A stretch of DNA of 64,000 bases from an uncultured Pelagibacteraceae bacterium (GCA_902561585.1 CACEQK010000001.1:124001-188000), one strand, 5' to 3'. Counted from the first letter of the stretch, positions 8,051 through 17,747 are shown. The notes: generated by a model from the sequence alone, not told the origin. Translations and numbers: made by a program.

Positions 8051-10198
8051 GTGGCTAAAAAGAAAAAAAAGAAAAAGAAGAAAGTAAGAAAATCCAGAAA
8101 AACATCAAAAACTAGAAAAAAAACTAGAAAAGTAAAAAAATCTAGAAAATCTTCTAAGTTTAGGAAGAAAAAAAGAAAGAAATCAAAAACAAAATCTAGA
8201 AAATCTAAAAAAACTAGAAGATTAAGCTTTAAGGCACCAAAATTAATTGAAGATGGAGATGGGAAATCTCTAATAAGAGTTTCTGATAGCTGGGCTAACC
8301 ATGCATATGTAAATAAATCTCAATATTTAAAAAAATATAAACTTTCAATAAAAGAAAATGAAAAGTTTTGGGCTAAAGAAGGAAAAAGAATTACTTGGAT
8401 TAAAAAATATTCAAAAATTAAAGACGTTAAATACAGTAAAGAAGAAGTAAAAATTAAATGGTTTTATGACGGAACATTAAACGCATCAGCTAATTGTATT
8501 GATAGACATCTTAAAAAAAATCCAAGCAAAACTGCAATAATCTGGGTAGGTGATGATCCAGCTGACTCTAAAAAGATATCTTACAAAGAGCTGCATCAAA
8601 ATGTTTGTAAAGCAGCTAATGGTTTAAAAAGTTTAGGCATTCAAAAAGGAGATAGAGTTACAATTTACTTAACAATGATACCCGAATTAGCATACATTAT
8701 GCTTGCCTGCGCTAGAATTGGTGCTGTTCATTCAATTATTTTTGGTGGTTTTTCTCCAGACTCTATTGCAACAAGAATAACTGATTGTGAATCAGAATAT
8801 TTAATTACTGCAGATGAAGGAGTGAGAGGTGGAAAAATAATTCCTTTAAAAAAAATAGCAGATGAGGCTCTAGATCAATGTCCAAACGTTAAAAAGTGTG
8901 TTGTAGTTGAGAGGACAGGTAATCAAGTTAACTGGAACAATGAAAGAGATGTTTCATATAAAAAATTAGTTTCATCAGTACCGACTAAATGTGATCCTGA
9001 GGAAATGAGTGCTGAAGATCCGCTATTTATTCTTTATACTTCTGGTTCCACTGGTAAGCCAAAAGGTGTTTTACATACAACTGGTGGGTATATGGTCTAT
9101 GCTTCAATGACTCATCAGTACATTTTTGATTATAAACCTAACGACATCTATTGGTGCACTGCTGATATTGGGTGGGTAACAGGTCATAGTTATATTATTT
9201 ATGGTCCACTTGCTAATGGGGCTACAACTATAATGTTCGAAGGTGTTCCTAATTATCCGGACAATTCAAGGTGGTGGCAAATTGTAGATAAACACAAAGT
9301 TAATATTTTTTATACTGCCCCAACTGCAATTCGTGCACTGATGAGAGAAGGTGATGGTCCGGTAAAAAAAACTAGTAGAAAATCTTTAAAATTACTTGGA
9401 ACAGTTGGTGAACCAATAAATCCTGAGGCATGGATGTGGTATTACAAAACTGTTGGTGACTCAAGATGCCCTATAGTTGACACATGGTGGCAAACTGAAA
9501 CCGGAGGAATATTAATAGCGCCTCAACCAGGAGCTATTGATTTGAAACCTGGCTCTGCAACCAAACCCTTCTATGGAATTAAGCCTCTATTAGTGGATAA
9601 AGATGGAAAAATCATAAAAGGTGAAGGACAGGGAAGATTGTGTATGGCTGGATCTTGGCCAGGGCAAATGAGAACTGTTTACGGTGATCATCAAAGATTT
9701 ATTGATACATATTTTTCTCAATTTGACGGTAAATATTTTACAGGAGATGGATGTAGAAGAGATAAAGACGGGTATTATTGGATTACAGGACGTGTTGATG
9801 ATGTCATTATTGTATCAGGACATAACCTTGGTACAGCTGAAATAGAAAGTGCTTTTGTTGCTCATCCAAAAGTAGCAGAGGCTGCAGTGGTAGGCTTCCC
9901 GCATAGTATTAAAGGAAACGGATTATATTGTTACGTAACTTTAAATGCAGGAGAAAATCCAACAGGTGATTTAGAAAGAGATTTAAAACAATGGGTAAGA
10001 AAGCAGATCGGTCCTATTTGTTATCCAGATGTAATTCAATTTGCACCAGGTTTACCTAAAACAAGATCTGGAAAAATAATGAGAAGAATTTTAAGAAAAA
10101 TTGCAGCTAATGAACCCGATAACTTGGGCGATACAACTACATTAGCAGATCCTAGTGTTGTTGCTTCTCTGGTAGAGAATAGGCAAAATAGAGATTAA
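8051..10198 (+). CDS. acs: Acetyl-CoA synthetase with a polybasic N-terminal extension
   Basis: Activates acetate to acetyl-CoA via acetyl-AMP. The enzyme part has the P-loop [18 protein letters not shown], the [16 protein letters not shown] hinge region and the C-terminal [15 protein letters not shown] with the regulatory lysine. The protein is 715 residues against about 650 usually. The excess is residues 2-57, in which I count 29 Lys and 10 Arg, almost all the rest Ser or Thr, with no acidic residue. The GTG start is chosen because AGGAGA at 8041-8046 is a well-placed ribosome binding site and no internal Met precedes the catalytic part. The 3' end overlaps the convergent gene by 4 bases. 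Confidence 0.96.
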   Translation: MAKKKKKKKKKVRKSRKTSKTRKKTRKVKKSRKSSKFRKKKRKKSKTKSRKSKKTRRLSFKAPKLIEDGDGKSLIRVSDSWANHAYVNKSQYLKKYKLSIKENEKFWAKEGKRITWIKKYSKIKDVKYSKEEVKIKWFYDGTLNASANCIDRHLKKNPSKTAIIWVGDDPADSKKISYKELHQNVCKAANGLKSLGIQKGDRVTIYLTMIPELAYIMLACARIGAVHSIIFGGFSPDSIATRITDCESEYLITADEGVRGGKIIPLKKIADEALDQCPNVKKCVVVERTGNQVNWNNERDVSYKKLVSSVPTKCDPEEMSAEDPLFILYTSGSTGKPKGVLHTTGGYMVYASMTHQYIFDYKPNDIYWCTADIGWVTGHSYIIYGPLANGATTIMFEGVPNYPDNSRWWQIVDKHKVNIFYTAPTAIRALMREGDGPVKKTSRKSLKLLGTVGEPINPEAWMWYYKTVGDSRCPIVDTWWQTETGGILIAPQPGAIDLKPGSATKPFYGIKPLLVDKDGKIIKGEGQGRLCMAGSWPGQMRTVYGDHQRFIDTYFSQFDGKYFTGDGCRRDKDGYYWITGRVDDVIIVSGHNLGTAEIESAFVAHPKVAEAAVVGFPHSIKGNGLYCYVTLNAGENPTGDLERDLKQWVRKQIGPICYPDVIQFAPGLPKTRSGKIMRRILRKIAANEPDNLGDTTTLADPSVVASLVENRQNRD

Positions 10199-10824
10199 TT
10201 AAATTTTAAATTTTTAGTTAATTTTTTAAATTCATCAATTTTTAAATTCCATTTTAATCTCATAGAATTTAAGACTATTTCCTTATCTAAAATTTTTAAT
10301 TCATCTGCAATTGGGGCCCAATTGTAAAGAGCCAAACAGCTTTCTTTAAATGGATTTTCTAAATAATATTTATTAAAATTTATTTTATCGTATCGATTTA
10401 AAAATTCTTGTTTTGCTCTTTGATAAATTTCATCGGTTAAACCGTTTGTTTTCTCATTTTCTATAATGTCTAGATAAATTTCTTTACAATCATTTTCTTT
10501 AAGATTTTTTTCTGCTATCAAATATGAAAAAACATAAAAAGCACAGTCAGCTATTGCAGTCATATAAATATTCCATTTAGCAATATTTATTGATTTAGAA
10601 AAAACATCATCTTCAACCATCGCTGTAAATTTGACACCAATTCTTGTCTTCAAATAGCCATACAAGGTAGTCTGTGTGACGTGTGCTGATCTTTGTTGAA
10701 TAAATTTTTGAAGATCTTTTTTTGAATTTAAGCTTTTAAAATAACTTGTTACTTTCTCTACAGGAAATAAATATTCTCCCATTGTTTTTAGAGTAATTCT
10801 AAGTTTTTCTAGATTCAATTTCAC
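10195..10824 (-). CDS. Conserved hypothetical protein
   Basis: A 209-residue, mostly helical soluble protein without signal peptide or membrane segment. It contains [23 protein letters not shown] and [21 protein letters not shown], which look like conserved segments of an alphaproteobacterial family that I recall only as uncharacterised. The C-terminal half is acidic/aromatic. It is divergent from the symporter operon across 153 bases and convergent with acs (4-base overlap). I cannot assign a function; regulation of the neighbouring transport genes is possible, but no DNA-binding motif is evident. Confidence 0.7.
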   Translation of the reverse strand: MKLNLEKLRITLKTMGEYLFPVEKVTSYFKSLNSKKDLQKFIQQRSAHVTQTTLYGYLKTRIGVKFTAMVEDDVFSKSINIAKWNIYMTAIADCAFYVFSYLIAEKNLKENDCKEIYLDIIENEKTNGLTDEIYQRAKQEFLNRYDKINFNKYYLENPFKESCLALYNWAPIADELKILDKEIVLNSMRLKWNLKIDEFKKLTKNLKFN

Positions 10825-10938
10825 GTTGTATTTTAAAAACCCTTATTTTACTTAACTTATAGCATTTCAAATTGGTTTTAGGGTCCTTTTTTCCCTTTTA
10901 ATTCAACTCATAATGGGTATGGTTTCAGCAATTAAAGT

Positions 10939-10956
10939 ACTTTTTACGTAAAAAGT
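10939..10956. promoter_or_regulatory. Perfect 18-bp palindrome upstream of the symporter operon
   Basis: ACTTTTTACGTAAAAAGT reads identically on both strands and ends 21 bases before the ATG of the DUF4212 gene. It could be a dimeric regulator's operator or a hairpin in the 5' leader. Without a mapped transcription start the two cannot be separated. A strong Shine-Dalgarno-like AGGGGGA follows at 10968-10974. Confidence 0.5.
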
Positions 10957-10977
10957 TAAAAATAAATAGGGGGAAAT

Positions 10978-11235
10978 ATGTCAAATAAAGACGCATATTG
11001 GGAAAAAACTAAGAACCACATGTTTGTAACATTGGCTCTTTGGGCTTTTTTCTCGTTAGTTGTCTTCATGTTCGGTTCTGAATTGAACACGATGTCTTTT
11101 CTTGGCTATCCACTAGCATATTACATGACTGCGCAAGGTTCACTTCTTGCCTTTGTGATAATTTTGTTTTGGACTGCAAATAAACAAGAAAAAATCGACG
11201 AAGAACATGGGTTCTCAGAGAGAGGAGATAACTAA
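10978..11235 (+). CDS. DUF4212 small subunit of a sodium:solute symporter
   Basis: An 85-residue protein with two hydrophobic helices (about residues 14-34 and 45-66) flanked by charged ends. It begins DAYWEKTKNHMFVTLALWAFFSL, matching the DUF4212 'putative solute/sodium symporter small subunit' family, which is encoded directly before VC_2705-type SSS transporters. Its stop overlaps the transporter start (TAATG), indicating coupled, stoichiometric synthesis. The start has a strong ribosome binding site (AGGGGGA at 10968-10974). A role in stabilising the large subunit is inferred from the family arrangement. Confidence 0.9.
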   Translation: MSNKDAYWEKTKNHMFVTLALWAFFSLVVFMFGSELNTMSFLGYPLAYYMTAQGSLLAFVIILFWTANKQEKIDEEHGFSERGDN

Positions 11236-13088
11236 TGTTTAAAGGTGATTTTATAAAAAACCTTCCTAAAATATACGGGACCTACACTGGTGGTTTCTTA
11301 GTATTCATCATTTTGATGGCTATTGCGGAACAAGCAGGTGTGTCAGCTAAAAACATCGGAGTGATGTTCGTAGCTTTCACGGTTTGTATATATGCCTTAA
11401 TCGGGTATTTATCACGAACCATAAATGTAGACGCCTACTATGTTGCAGGAAGACAAGTGCCAACCGTATTTAACGGGATGGCGACAGCAGCTGACTGGAT
11501 GTCAGGTGCTTCTTTCGTAGCCTTAGCGGGTGGAGTTTACTTTGGTGGTTATACTTATATGGCCTTCTTAGTAGGTTGGACAGGTGGATACGTACTTGTT
11601 GCAACTCTAATGGCTCCGTACCTAAGAAAATTTGGATGTTACACAGTTCCTGATTTTATCGGAACACGATACGGTGGTAATCTTGTAAGAGCTTGCTCTG
11701 TATTCGTGCTTTTCATAGCATCATTTACTTACGTAACAGCGCAAATTAACGCTACGGGAACAATTGCTTCTAGAGCTCTTGGTATTCCATTCGAAGCAGG
11801 TGTATGGGTAGGATTAGTAAGTATCCTTATCTGTTCAATGCTTGGTGGAATGAGAGCCGTAACTTGGACTCAGGTTGCTCAGTACATTGTATTAATCATC
11901 GCTTACTTGATACCAGTATTCTGGATCAGTTCTAATGTTGGTGGAGGAATTTTCCCTCACTTAATGTTAGGTGATGAAGTTGCAAGACTTGGTGAACTTG
12001 AACAACAATTTGGACTAGTTAAAAACAGCGCCGCAGATATGAAAGCAGCTGGGGTACCAGGAGGATTGAAATACATCTCTGGATCTCACTCTGGAGTACC
12101 TGAAGGTGGAATGGCTGTCTGGAAATACTTATCGTTAGCGATTTGTATGATGGTGGGAACTGCATCGTTACCTCATATCTTAATGAGATACTTTACAACT
12201 CCTTCTGTTAGAGCAGCAAGAAAATCAGTAGCTTGGTCGCTATTCTTTATTTTCTTACTTTACTCTTCAGCGCCTATGTTAGCGACATTGTCTAAGTTGG
12301 CATTGATGGATCCAAATCTACCAACTGGAATTATCGGAAAATCTATTTCTGAAGTTCAGTCGATAGAATGGGTACAAAGATGGTCTGAAGTTAAACAAGT
12401 GTTTATCGCAGACTTTAATGGTGACGGTATACTTCAGTTGAACGAATGGTTCATGAGAGGTGACGTTGTAGTATTAGCTACTCCAGAAGTAGCGGGACTA
12501 CCGTTTGTAATCTCTGGTCTAGTGTTTGCTGGTGGTATGGCTGCTGCCATGTCAACTGCAGATGGTCTTGTGTTAGCGATATCAAATGCTTTATCTCATG
12601 ATATTTACTACAAAATCATAGATCCAAAAGCTGATACAGCTAAAAGACTTTTAGTTGCTCGTGTACTATTAGTAATAATCGGAGCTGCTGGTGCTTACAT
12701 AGCCTCTTTCAGGCTAACAAGTATCTTAGGTTCGGTTGCTTGGGCGTTTGACTTTGCAATGTCAGGCTTGTTCTTCCCACTTGTACTTGGTGTATGGTGG
12801 AAGAGAGCTACAAGACAAGGTGCAATCGCTGGTATCATAGCTGGAATTGTTTCAGGAACATTATACTTAACGTGGGTGTTCCCTAAATTCTCAGTGCCAA
12901 TGTGGGGCGGAGTGAACACTCCATTCTTAGGTATCGACCACTTAAGATTTGGATTAATCGGTGCTCCTATCTGTTTAGTAGTAATGGTTGTAGTTAGTTT
13001 AATGACTAAAGAACCATCTCCTTCTGTACAGAAAATGGTGGATGATACTAGAATACCAACGGGTAAACCAATCCTTGGTAAACAGTAG
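11235..13088 (+). CDS. Sodium:solute symporter, VC_2705 / ActP-like
   Basis: A 617-residue SSS-family permease with about 13 hydrophobic segments. Family features include TINVDAYYVAGRQVP, the NGMATAADWMSGASFV segment and the GGMAAAMSTADGLVLAISNALSHD motif. In a loop, residues 393-404 form a textbook EF-hand calcium loop (D-x-N-x-D-G-I-x-x-x-x-E). Coupling with DUF4212 and the acs gene nearby suggest acetate or another short organic acid as substrate, which is inference. Its codons look less AT-rich than those of its neighbours, consistent with high expression. A strong terminator follows. Confidence 0.92.
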   Translation: MFKGDFIKNLPKIYGTYTGGFLVFIILMAIAEQAGVSAKNIGVMFVAFTVCIYALIGYLSRTINVDAYYVAGRQVPTVFNGMATAADWMSGASFVALAGGVYFGGYTYMAFLVGWTGGYVLVATLMAPYLRKFGCYTVPDFIGTRYGGNLVRACSVFVLFIASFTYVTAQINATGTIASRALGIPFEAGVWVGLVSILICSMLGGMRAVTWTQVAQYIVLIIAYLIPVFWISSNVGGGIFPHLMLGDEVARLGELEQQFGLVKNSAADMKAAGVPGGLKYISGSHSGVPEGGMAVWKYLSLAICMMVGTASLPHILMRYFTTPSVRAARKSVAWSLFFIFLLYSSAPMLATLSKLALMDPNLPTGIIGKSISEVQSIEWVQRWSEVKQVFIADFNGDGILQLNEWFMRGDVVVLATPEVAGLPFVISGLVFAGGMAAAMSTADGLVLAISNALSHDIYYKIIDPKADTAKRLLVARVLLVIIGAAGAYIASFRLTSILGSVAWAFDFAMSGLFFPLVLGVWWKRATRQGAIAGIIAGIVSGTLYLTWVFPKFSVPMWGGVNTPFLGIDHLRFGLIGAPICLVVMVVVSLMTKEPSPSVQKMVDDTRIPTGKPILGKQ

Positions 13089-13110
13089 TACCAACTAATT
13101 ATTTAAAATT

Positions 13111-13142
13111 AAAAGGGGCGATTTTTTCGCCCCTTTTTTTTT
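13111..13142 (+). terminator. Rho-independent terminator of the symporter operon
   Basis: AAAAGGGGCGA pairs with TCGCCCCTTTT (11-bp stem, 5-base T loop), followed by a run of T. This is one of only two clear intrinsic terminators in the window. It insulates the next gene on the same strand, 25 bases further on. Confidence 0.93.
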
Positions 13143-13167
13143 AACTAAATCATGATATTTTAAAAAT

Positions 13168-13503
13168 ATGATACCTACTTGGGCAATTGTTTTAGATTAT
13201 GTTCTTGGAACAATAATGTGGACACTGATTGGAAGAGCTTTCATGAACATATTCCAAAGAGAAGATTCTACTTTCTTTTTTATGAGAGTTTTTGTTAAGT
13301 ACACTAATCCGATCATAAACCTTTTCAAATTTATAACCCCAAGTTTTTTATTTGGACCTTTTATTGCACTTTATGTTGCATGGTTTTTTTACCTTTTTAG
13401 ATTTTACGCTATGCCATACATTTTAGGTTATGACGTCTGGGGAATGTTAGCGTTTCCCTTAGAAAGCGATTTTTCAAGACAGCTATATCAGTTATTCAAC
13501 TAG
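13168..13503 (+). CDS. Conserved small membrane protein
   Basis: A 111-residue protein with two or three hydrophobic segments (residues 5-22, about 62-80, and a weaker one near 82-95). It has a conserved-looking aromatic stretch, IALYVAWFFYLFRFYAMPYILGYD. The arrangement of RAFMNIF...MRVFVKYTNPIINLFKFITP resembles the helix / amphipathic-segment / helix layout of YggT proteins, but it lacks their SPI motif. No function can be assigned. It sits between the symporter terminator and rpe, probably with its own promoter in the short gap. Confidence 0.75.
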   Translation: MIPTWAIVLDYVLGTIMWTLIGRAFMNIFQREDSTFFFMRVFVKYTNPIINLFKFITPSFLFGPFIALYVAWFFYLFRFYAMPYILGYDVWGMLAFPLESDFSRQLYQLFN

Positions 13504-13550
13504 ACTTTTAATTTTTTTGACAAAGTTTTAGTTTAAAATATAAACAAAAT

Positions 13551-14213
13551 ATGAGCAGTTTAATTAAAATTTCACCTTCGGTTTTATCTGCCGATTTTAG
13601 CAAATTAGGAGAAGAAGTAGTCTCATTAGAAAAAGCTGGAGCTGACTATATCCATATTGATGTGATGGACGGACATTTTGTGCCAAATTTAACTATTGGT
13701 CCAGAAGTCATAAAAAAACTTAGACCGCTGACAAAAAAAATATTTGATGTTCATCTAATGATTTCACCCGTTGATAATTTTGTCAAAGACTTTGCTAATG
13801 CTGGTGCAGATATCATTACTTTTCACCCGGAGGCAACCCCTGATGTTTCTAATACAATTAAATTAATTAGAGAACATAATAAAAAAGTTGGTATTTCACT
13901 AAAGCCAAAATCAAAAATTGATTTGATAAAGGATCATTTAAATCAAATAGACTTGGTGCTTATTATGAGTGTTGAGCCTGGATTTGGAGGTCAAAAATTT
14001 ATGCCAGAGGTTTTAGAAAAAACTAAGGCTGTAAGAGAATTAATTAATAAAAATCATTTTAATGTAGATGTTGAAATAGATGGTGGAATTAATTTTGAAA
14101 ACTGTTCTAAAGCAAAAAATGCTGGCGCGAATATACTTGTATCAGGGTCAACTATCTTTAAAGAAAATAATGGTGACCTTAAAAAAAATATAGAAATTCT
14201 TAGAAATAATTAA
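13551..14213 (+). CDS. rpe: Ribulose-phosphate 3-epimerase
   Basis: Interconverts ribulose-5-phosphate and xylulose-5-phosphate in the pentose phosphate pathway. A 220-residue TIM barrel starting ISPSVLSADFSKLGEEV, then HIDVMDGHFVPNLTIGP (metal-binding His and catalytic Asp), HLMISPV, MSVEPGFGGQKFMPEVLEK and the second catalytic Asp in VEIDGGIN. All are canonical. It begins the rpe-heparinase-purH run, an order also found in other alphaproteobacteria. A 3-base gap separates it from the next gene. Confidence 0.97.
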   Translation: MSSLIKISPSVLSADFSKLGEEVVSLEKAGADYIHIDVMDGHFVPNLTIGPEVIKKLRPLTKKIFDVHLMISPVDNFVKDFANAGADIITFHPEATPDVSNTIKLIREHNKKVGISLKPKSKIDLIKDHLNQIDLVLIMSVEPGFGGQKFMPEVLEKTKAVRELINKNHFNVDVEIDGGINFENCSKAKNAGANILVSGSTIFKENNGDLKKNIEILRNN

Positions 14214-14216
14214 TAA

Positions 14217-15854
14217 ATGTTTGGACTGAAAAGTGCCTACTTTTACTTGATTGCCTGTCAAATAACATTAATCAAATTTTTTAAAAAGATATATTTCTCA
14301 TCAAAAAATTACAATAAATCTTTAGAATCTAAAACACCACAACAAGTCTATTATAATCCAAATTCTTTTTTATTATCGATAATCACTTCATACAGGACTC
14401 ACTCATTTAAGATTAACGATATAGATCCAAATATTTTTTGGTTAGAGGATAAAAAAAAGGATGAAAAACAAATGCATAGTTTTTTATGGCTTAGCCTTAT
14501 AGATAGAAAAACTGACCATACTAAAATAAAAAAAATTATTTATATTTGGATGTTAAAAAATTCAAAATATAATAAAAAAACTTGGGAAACCTCGACATTA
14601 AGTACAAGAATTATTAGCTGGATTTTAAATGTAGATATTATTTTAAACAATAGCACTTTTGATTTTAGGAGAAATTTTTTAAGTTGTATAGTTAGCCAAA
14701 CCAATCATTTAAAAAGAAATATAAGATTTGAAAGTGATCTTAAAAAAAAAGTTGAGATTTTAACTTCTATTATACTGACTGGACTTGTTTTTAAAGAGTA
14801 TGAGGAAAATTTTAATATTGGTATCAGAGAACTAGAAACACTAATTAAAGATTTTTTTGATAATGATGGTTTCCCACTATCTCGTAATACAACTGATTTA
14901 TTATTTTTTGCAAAGTATTTGATATTTTGTAAAGAGCTTATTAAAGACAGCCAGAAATATGTACCTGAATTTTTACAAGACATAATAGATAAAAATTTAA
15001 ATTGTATTAACTTTATAAAAACGCCAGATGAACAACTGCCACTATTTAATGGGGCTTCTTCTGTAAGCTTAGATCAGATTCATAAATACTTAGAAAAATT
15101 AAAATCAAATAATAAAATTAATAACCTTGGTGGTTTATATAAAATAAAATATAAAAATCATTATTTAATAATAGATACAGAGGGACCACCCAGTAAAAAA
15201 TTTTCAAATGCATATCAATCAGGACCTCTTTCCTTTGAATATTATTTAGATGGTATAAAAATTATAACAAATTCAGGATTTGGTAATCACATCTCAAAAA
15301 AAGCTGAAGCACTGAGTAGACTTACAGCGTGCCAATCAACATTAAGTATTAATGATACATCTGTCACAAAATTTGAGAAAAGTGAAATGATAAACAAAGT
15401 ATTTGGAAGCTCTATCAAAGATACTTTTAAATCTTTTGAATTTTTTTCTAAAGATGAAAATGGACTAATAGGTTGTTCGTCTTCTAATAATGGATATGAA
15501 AAAAAGTTCGGATGCACTCATAAAAGAGAAATTTATATAGATAAGGAAAACGACTATTTAAAAGGGATAGATCACATCATTAAAGCAAAAGATGGATATC
15601 CAATAAGATATGCATTTAGATTTCACATTAATCCGGAGCTTAATGCTGTTAAGACCATGAGCGGAAACAGTGTTCTAATTCAAATTTCTAAAAATAAATC
15701 ACTCATCTTTACGGCTATTGATGAAAATTTAGAAATTGAAAAAAGTATATTTTTAGGTGGAAAAAAAATATTAGATAATACTTGTATAACAATTAGTGGT
15801 AATTTAGTTAATAAAAATAAAACTTTTAACTGGGAAATAAAAAAAAATATTTAA
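14217..15854 (+). CDS. Heparinase II/III-like protein
   Basis: A 545-residue protein of the alphaproteobacterial heparinase II/III-like group that is regularly encoded between rpe and purH. The N-terminal half is an alpha-helical toroid (WMLKNSKYNKKTWETSTLSTRIISWILN). The C-terminal half contains the beta-sandwich heparinase_II_III domain with GPLSFEYYLDGIKIITNSGFG, then HKREIYIDKENDYLKGIDHI and RFHINPEL. A polysaccharide lyase or related envelope-glycan role is known for distant relatives only. No signal peptide is obvious. It lies 3 bases from rpe and 2 bases from purH. Confidence 0.85.
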   Translation: MFGLKSAYFYLIACQITLIKFFKKIYFSSKNYNKSLESKTPQQVYYNPNSFLLSIITSYRTHSFKINDIDPNIFWLEDKKKDEKQMHSFLWLSLIDRKTDHTKIKKIIYIWMLKNSKYNKKTWETSTLSTRIISWILNVDIILNNSTFDFRRNFLSCIVSQTNHLKRNIRFESDLKKKVEILTSIILTGLVFKEYEENFNIGIRELETLIKDFFDNDGFPLSRNTTDLLFFAKYLIFCKELIKDSQKYVPEFLQDIIDKNLNCINFIKTPDEQLPLFNGASSVSLDQIHKYLEKLKSNNKINNLGGLYKIKYKNHYLIIDTEGPPSKKFSNAYQSGPLSFEYYLDGIKIITNSGFGNHISKKAEALSRLTACQSTLSINDTSVTKFEKSEMINKVFGSSIKDTFKSFEFFSKDENGLIGCSSSNNGYEKKFGCTHKREIYIDKENDYLKGIDHIIKAKDGYPIRYAFRFHINPELNAVKTMSGNSVLIQISKNKSLIFTAIDENLEIEKSIFLGGKKILDNTCITISGNLVNKNKTFNWEIKKNI

Positions 15855-15856
15855 TT

Positions 15857-17407
15857 ATGAATTTAAAAATTAAAAATGCTTTGATATCAGTTTCAAATAA
15901 AGAAAGTTTATCTTCGCTCCTTAAAACTCTTAAAAAATTCAATATTAATATTATAAGTTCTGGAGGAACTTATGCTTCAATTAAAAAGCTAGGATTTCGA
16001 TGTACAGAGCTATCTAGATATACAGGTTTTAAGGAGATGTTAGACGGAAGAGTTAAAACACTCCATCCAAAAATACATGCAGGAATTCTTCATGATAGGC
16101 GAAATAAAAAACACAGAAGTGAAATGTCTAAACAAAATTTTCCTGCCATCGATCTTATTGTTGTAAACTTTTATCCTTTCCAAAAAATTGTTTTAAACTC
16201 AAAAAATTCAAAACAAATTATTGAAAATATTGATATTGGCGGGCCAACAATGGTAAGAGCAGCAGCTAAAAACTTTAATAATGTTACAATTATAACAAAC
16301 AAAGATGATTATAGATCTCTAATTGATGAATTAGAAAATCTTAAAGGGAAAACTTCCTTAAAATTTAGAGAATTAATGTCCTCAAAGGCATTTGGATTAA
16401 CTGCATATTATGATGCACTTATCGCTAATTGGTTTAATAAAAAACTCAAGATTGAGTTTCCTGAAAGAAAAACAATATTTGGAAGAAAATTGCAAAAATT
16501 AAGATACGGCGAAAATCCCCATCAACAAAGTTCGATTTATATAAATGACTATAATGATAAACATCTAAAATTTGATCAAATTCATGGAAAAGAACTGAGC
16601 TACAACAATTACAATGATATGTCTGCCTCTTTAGAGATCTTAAATTCTTTAAAGAAAAATTCTGGAACTGTGATTATTAAACATGCAAACCCTTGTGGTG
16701 TATCAGAAAATAAAGTTCCTTTAATATCTTTTCAAAATGCTTATGCTTCAGATCCTATTAGTGCTTTTGGTGGTGTTATAGCTTGTAATTATAGGGTAAA
16801 TAAAAAAATAGCTTTAGAAATAAATAAAAACTTTTTAGAAGTTATTCTGGCTAAAGGATTTGATAAAGATGCCTTAAACATTCTAAAAAAAAAGAAAAAT
16901 TTAAGAATTATTGATATTTCTAATTTTAATCTAAAGGATCCCTCTTCTATAAAAATATTTGATGGTTCTTTTTTAGTACAAAGTAAAGATAATATTGTGA
17001 TAGATAAAAAAAAATTGAAGTGCGTAACTAAATTAAAACCAAACAAAAAAGAATTAGCTGAAATAGAATTTGCTTTTAATATTTGTAAATATGTGAAATC
17101 TAATGCGATAGTATTATGTAATAATTTTACAACAATTGGTATTGGAGCGGGCCAACCAAGCAGATTAGATAGTTGTAAAATTGCCGTGCAAAAAGCAAAA
17201 CAATTTCAATCTTCAAAAATTAAAAACTCAATAGCAGCGTCGGACGCATTCTTTCCTTTTGCTGATGGAATTAACACCTTAATTAAAGCAGGTGTAAAAT
17301 CAATTGTACAACCAGGAGGTTCTATTAGAGATCAAGAAGTTATTAATGCCGCCAATAAGGCTAAAATAAAAATGATTTTTACCGGGATCAGACATTTCAA
17401 TCATTAA
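15857..17407 (+). CDS. purH: Bifunctional AICAR transformylase / IMP cyclohydrolase
   Basis: Catalyses the last two steps of IMP synthesis: formylation of AICAR with 10-formyl-THF and ring closure. The 516-residue length is typical. The N-terminal cyclohydrolase domain has ALISVSNKESL, ISSGGTYASIKKLG and MLDGRVKTLHPKIHAGIL. The transformylase domain has LRYGENPHQQSSIY, the catalytic IIKHANPCGVSE and SDAFFPFADGI. It overlaps the convergent phhB by 4 bases. The folD product upstream in the window supplies the one-carbon cofactor pool. Confidence 0.98.
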   Translation: MNLKIKNALISVSNKESLSSLLKTLKKFNINIISSGGTYASIKKLGFRCTELSRYTGFKEMLDGRVKTLHPKIHAGILHDRRNKKHRSEMSKQNFPAIDLIVVNFYPFQKIVLNSKNSKQIIENIDIGGPTMVRAAAKNFNNVTIITNKDDYRSLIDELENLKGKTSLKFRELMSSKAFGLTAYYDALIANWFNKKLKIEFPERKTIFGRKLQKLRYGENPHQQSSIYINDYNDKHLKFDQIHGKELSYNNYNDMSASLEILNSLKKNSGTVIIKHANPCGVSENKVPLISFQNAYASDPISAFGGVIACNYRVNKKIALEINKNFLEVILAKGFDKDALNILKKKKNLRIIDISNFNLKDPSSIKIFDGSFLVQSKDNIVIDKKKLKCVTKLKPNKKELAEIEFAFNICKYVKSNAIVLCNNFTTIGIGAGQPSRLDSCKIAVQKAKQFQSSKIKNSIAASDAFFPFADGINTLIKAGVKSIVQPGGSIRDQEVINAANKAKIKMIFTGIRHFNH

Positions 17408-17742
17408 TTTAGTTTATCAATCTTTGCTGCTAATATAAAATCACTCTCAGCTAATCCTTTAATAGCATGGGTAAAAATTTTTATCTTACAATAGCCCCAG
17501 CCAAAGGAGATGTCTGGGTGATGATTTTCTTGTTCAGCTATTTCTCCAACCTTGTTTGTGAAATTTAAGCTTTCTTCAAAATTCTTAAATTTGAAATTTT
17601 TAATTAAATAATAGTTTTTATCGTCATTACTTTTTACTTCCCAATTATCAACTTTTTTTAAATACTTGTGTATTTCACTCGTATCAAACGGTGGAATATT
17701 ACCGTCACATGCTACACATTTTTTTTTCGATAAATCTTCCAT
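17404..17742 (-). CDS. phhB: Pterin-4a-carbinolamine dehydratase
   Basis: Dehydrates 4a-hydroxytetrahydrobiopterin. The 112-residue protein contains the family motif EQENHHPDISFGWGYCKIKIFTH with the catalytic histidines, and ends in the usual GLAESDFILAAKID helix. The ATG at 17742 is chosen because the frame upstream of it runs through the tRNA-Gly gene. Only five bases separate the encoded CCA of that tRNA from this ATG, so the gene is almost certainly co-transcribed with the tRNA. The N-terminal Cys pair (CVACDG) is an unusual small addition whose role is unknown. Confidence 0.93.
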   Translation of the reverse strand: MEDLSKKKCVACDGNIPPFDTSEIHKYLKKVDNWEVKSNDDKNYYLIKNFKFKNFEESLNFTNKVGEIAEQENHHPDISFGWGYCKIKIFTHAIKGLAESDFILAAKIDKLN

Positions 17743-17747
17743 TATTT

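Noticed and set aside
8051..8224. Acs tail as a separate short basic protein
   Set aside because: It is in frame and without stop or new ribosome binding site before the enzyme domain, so it is a part of Acs.
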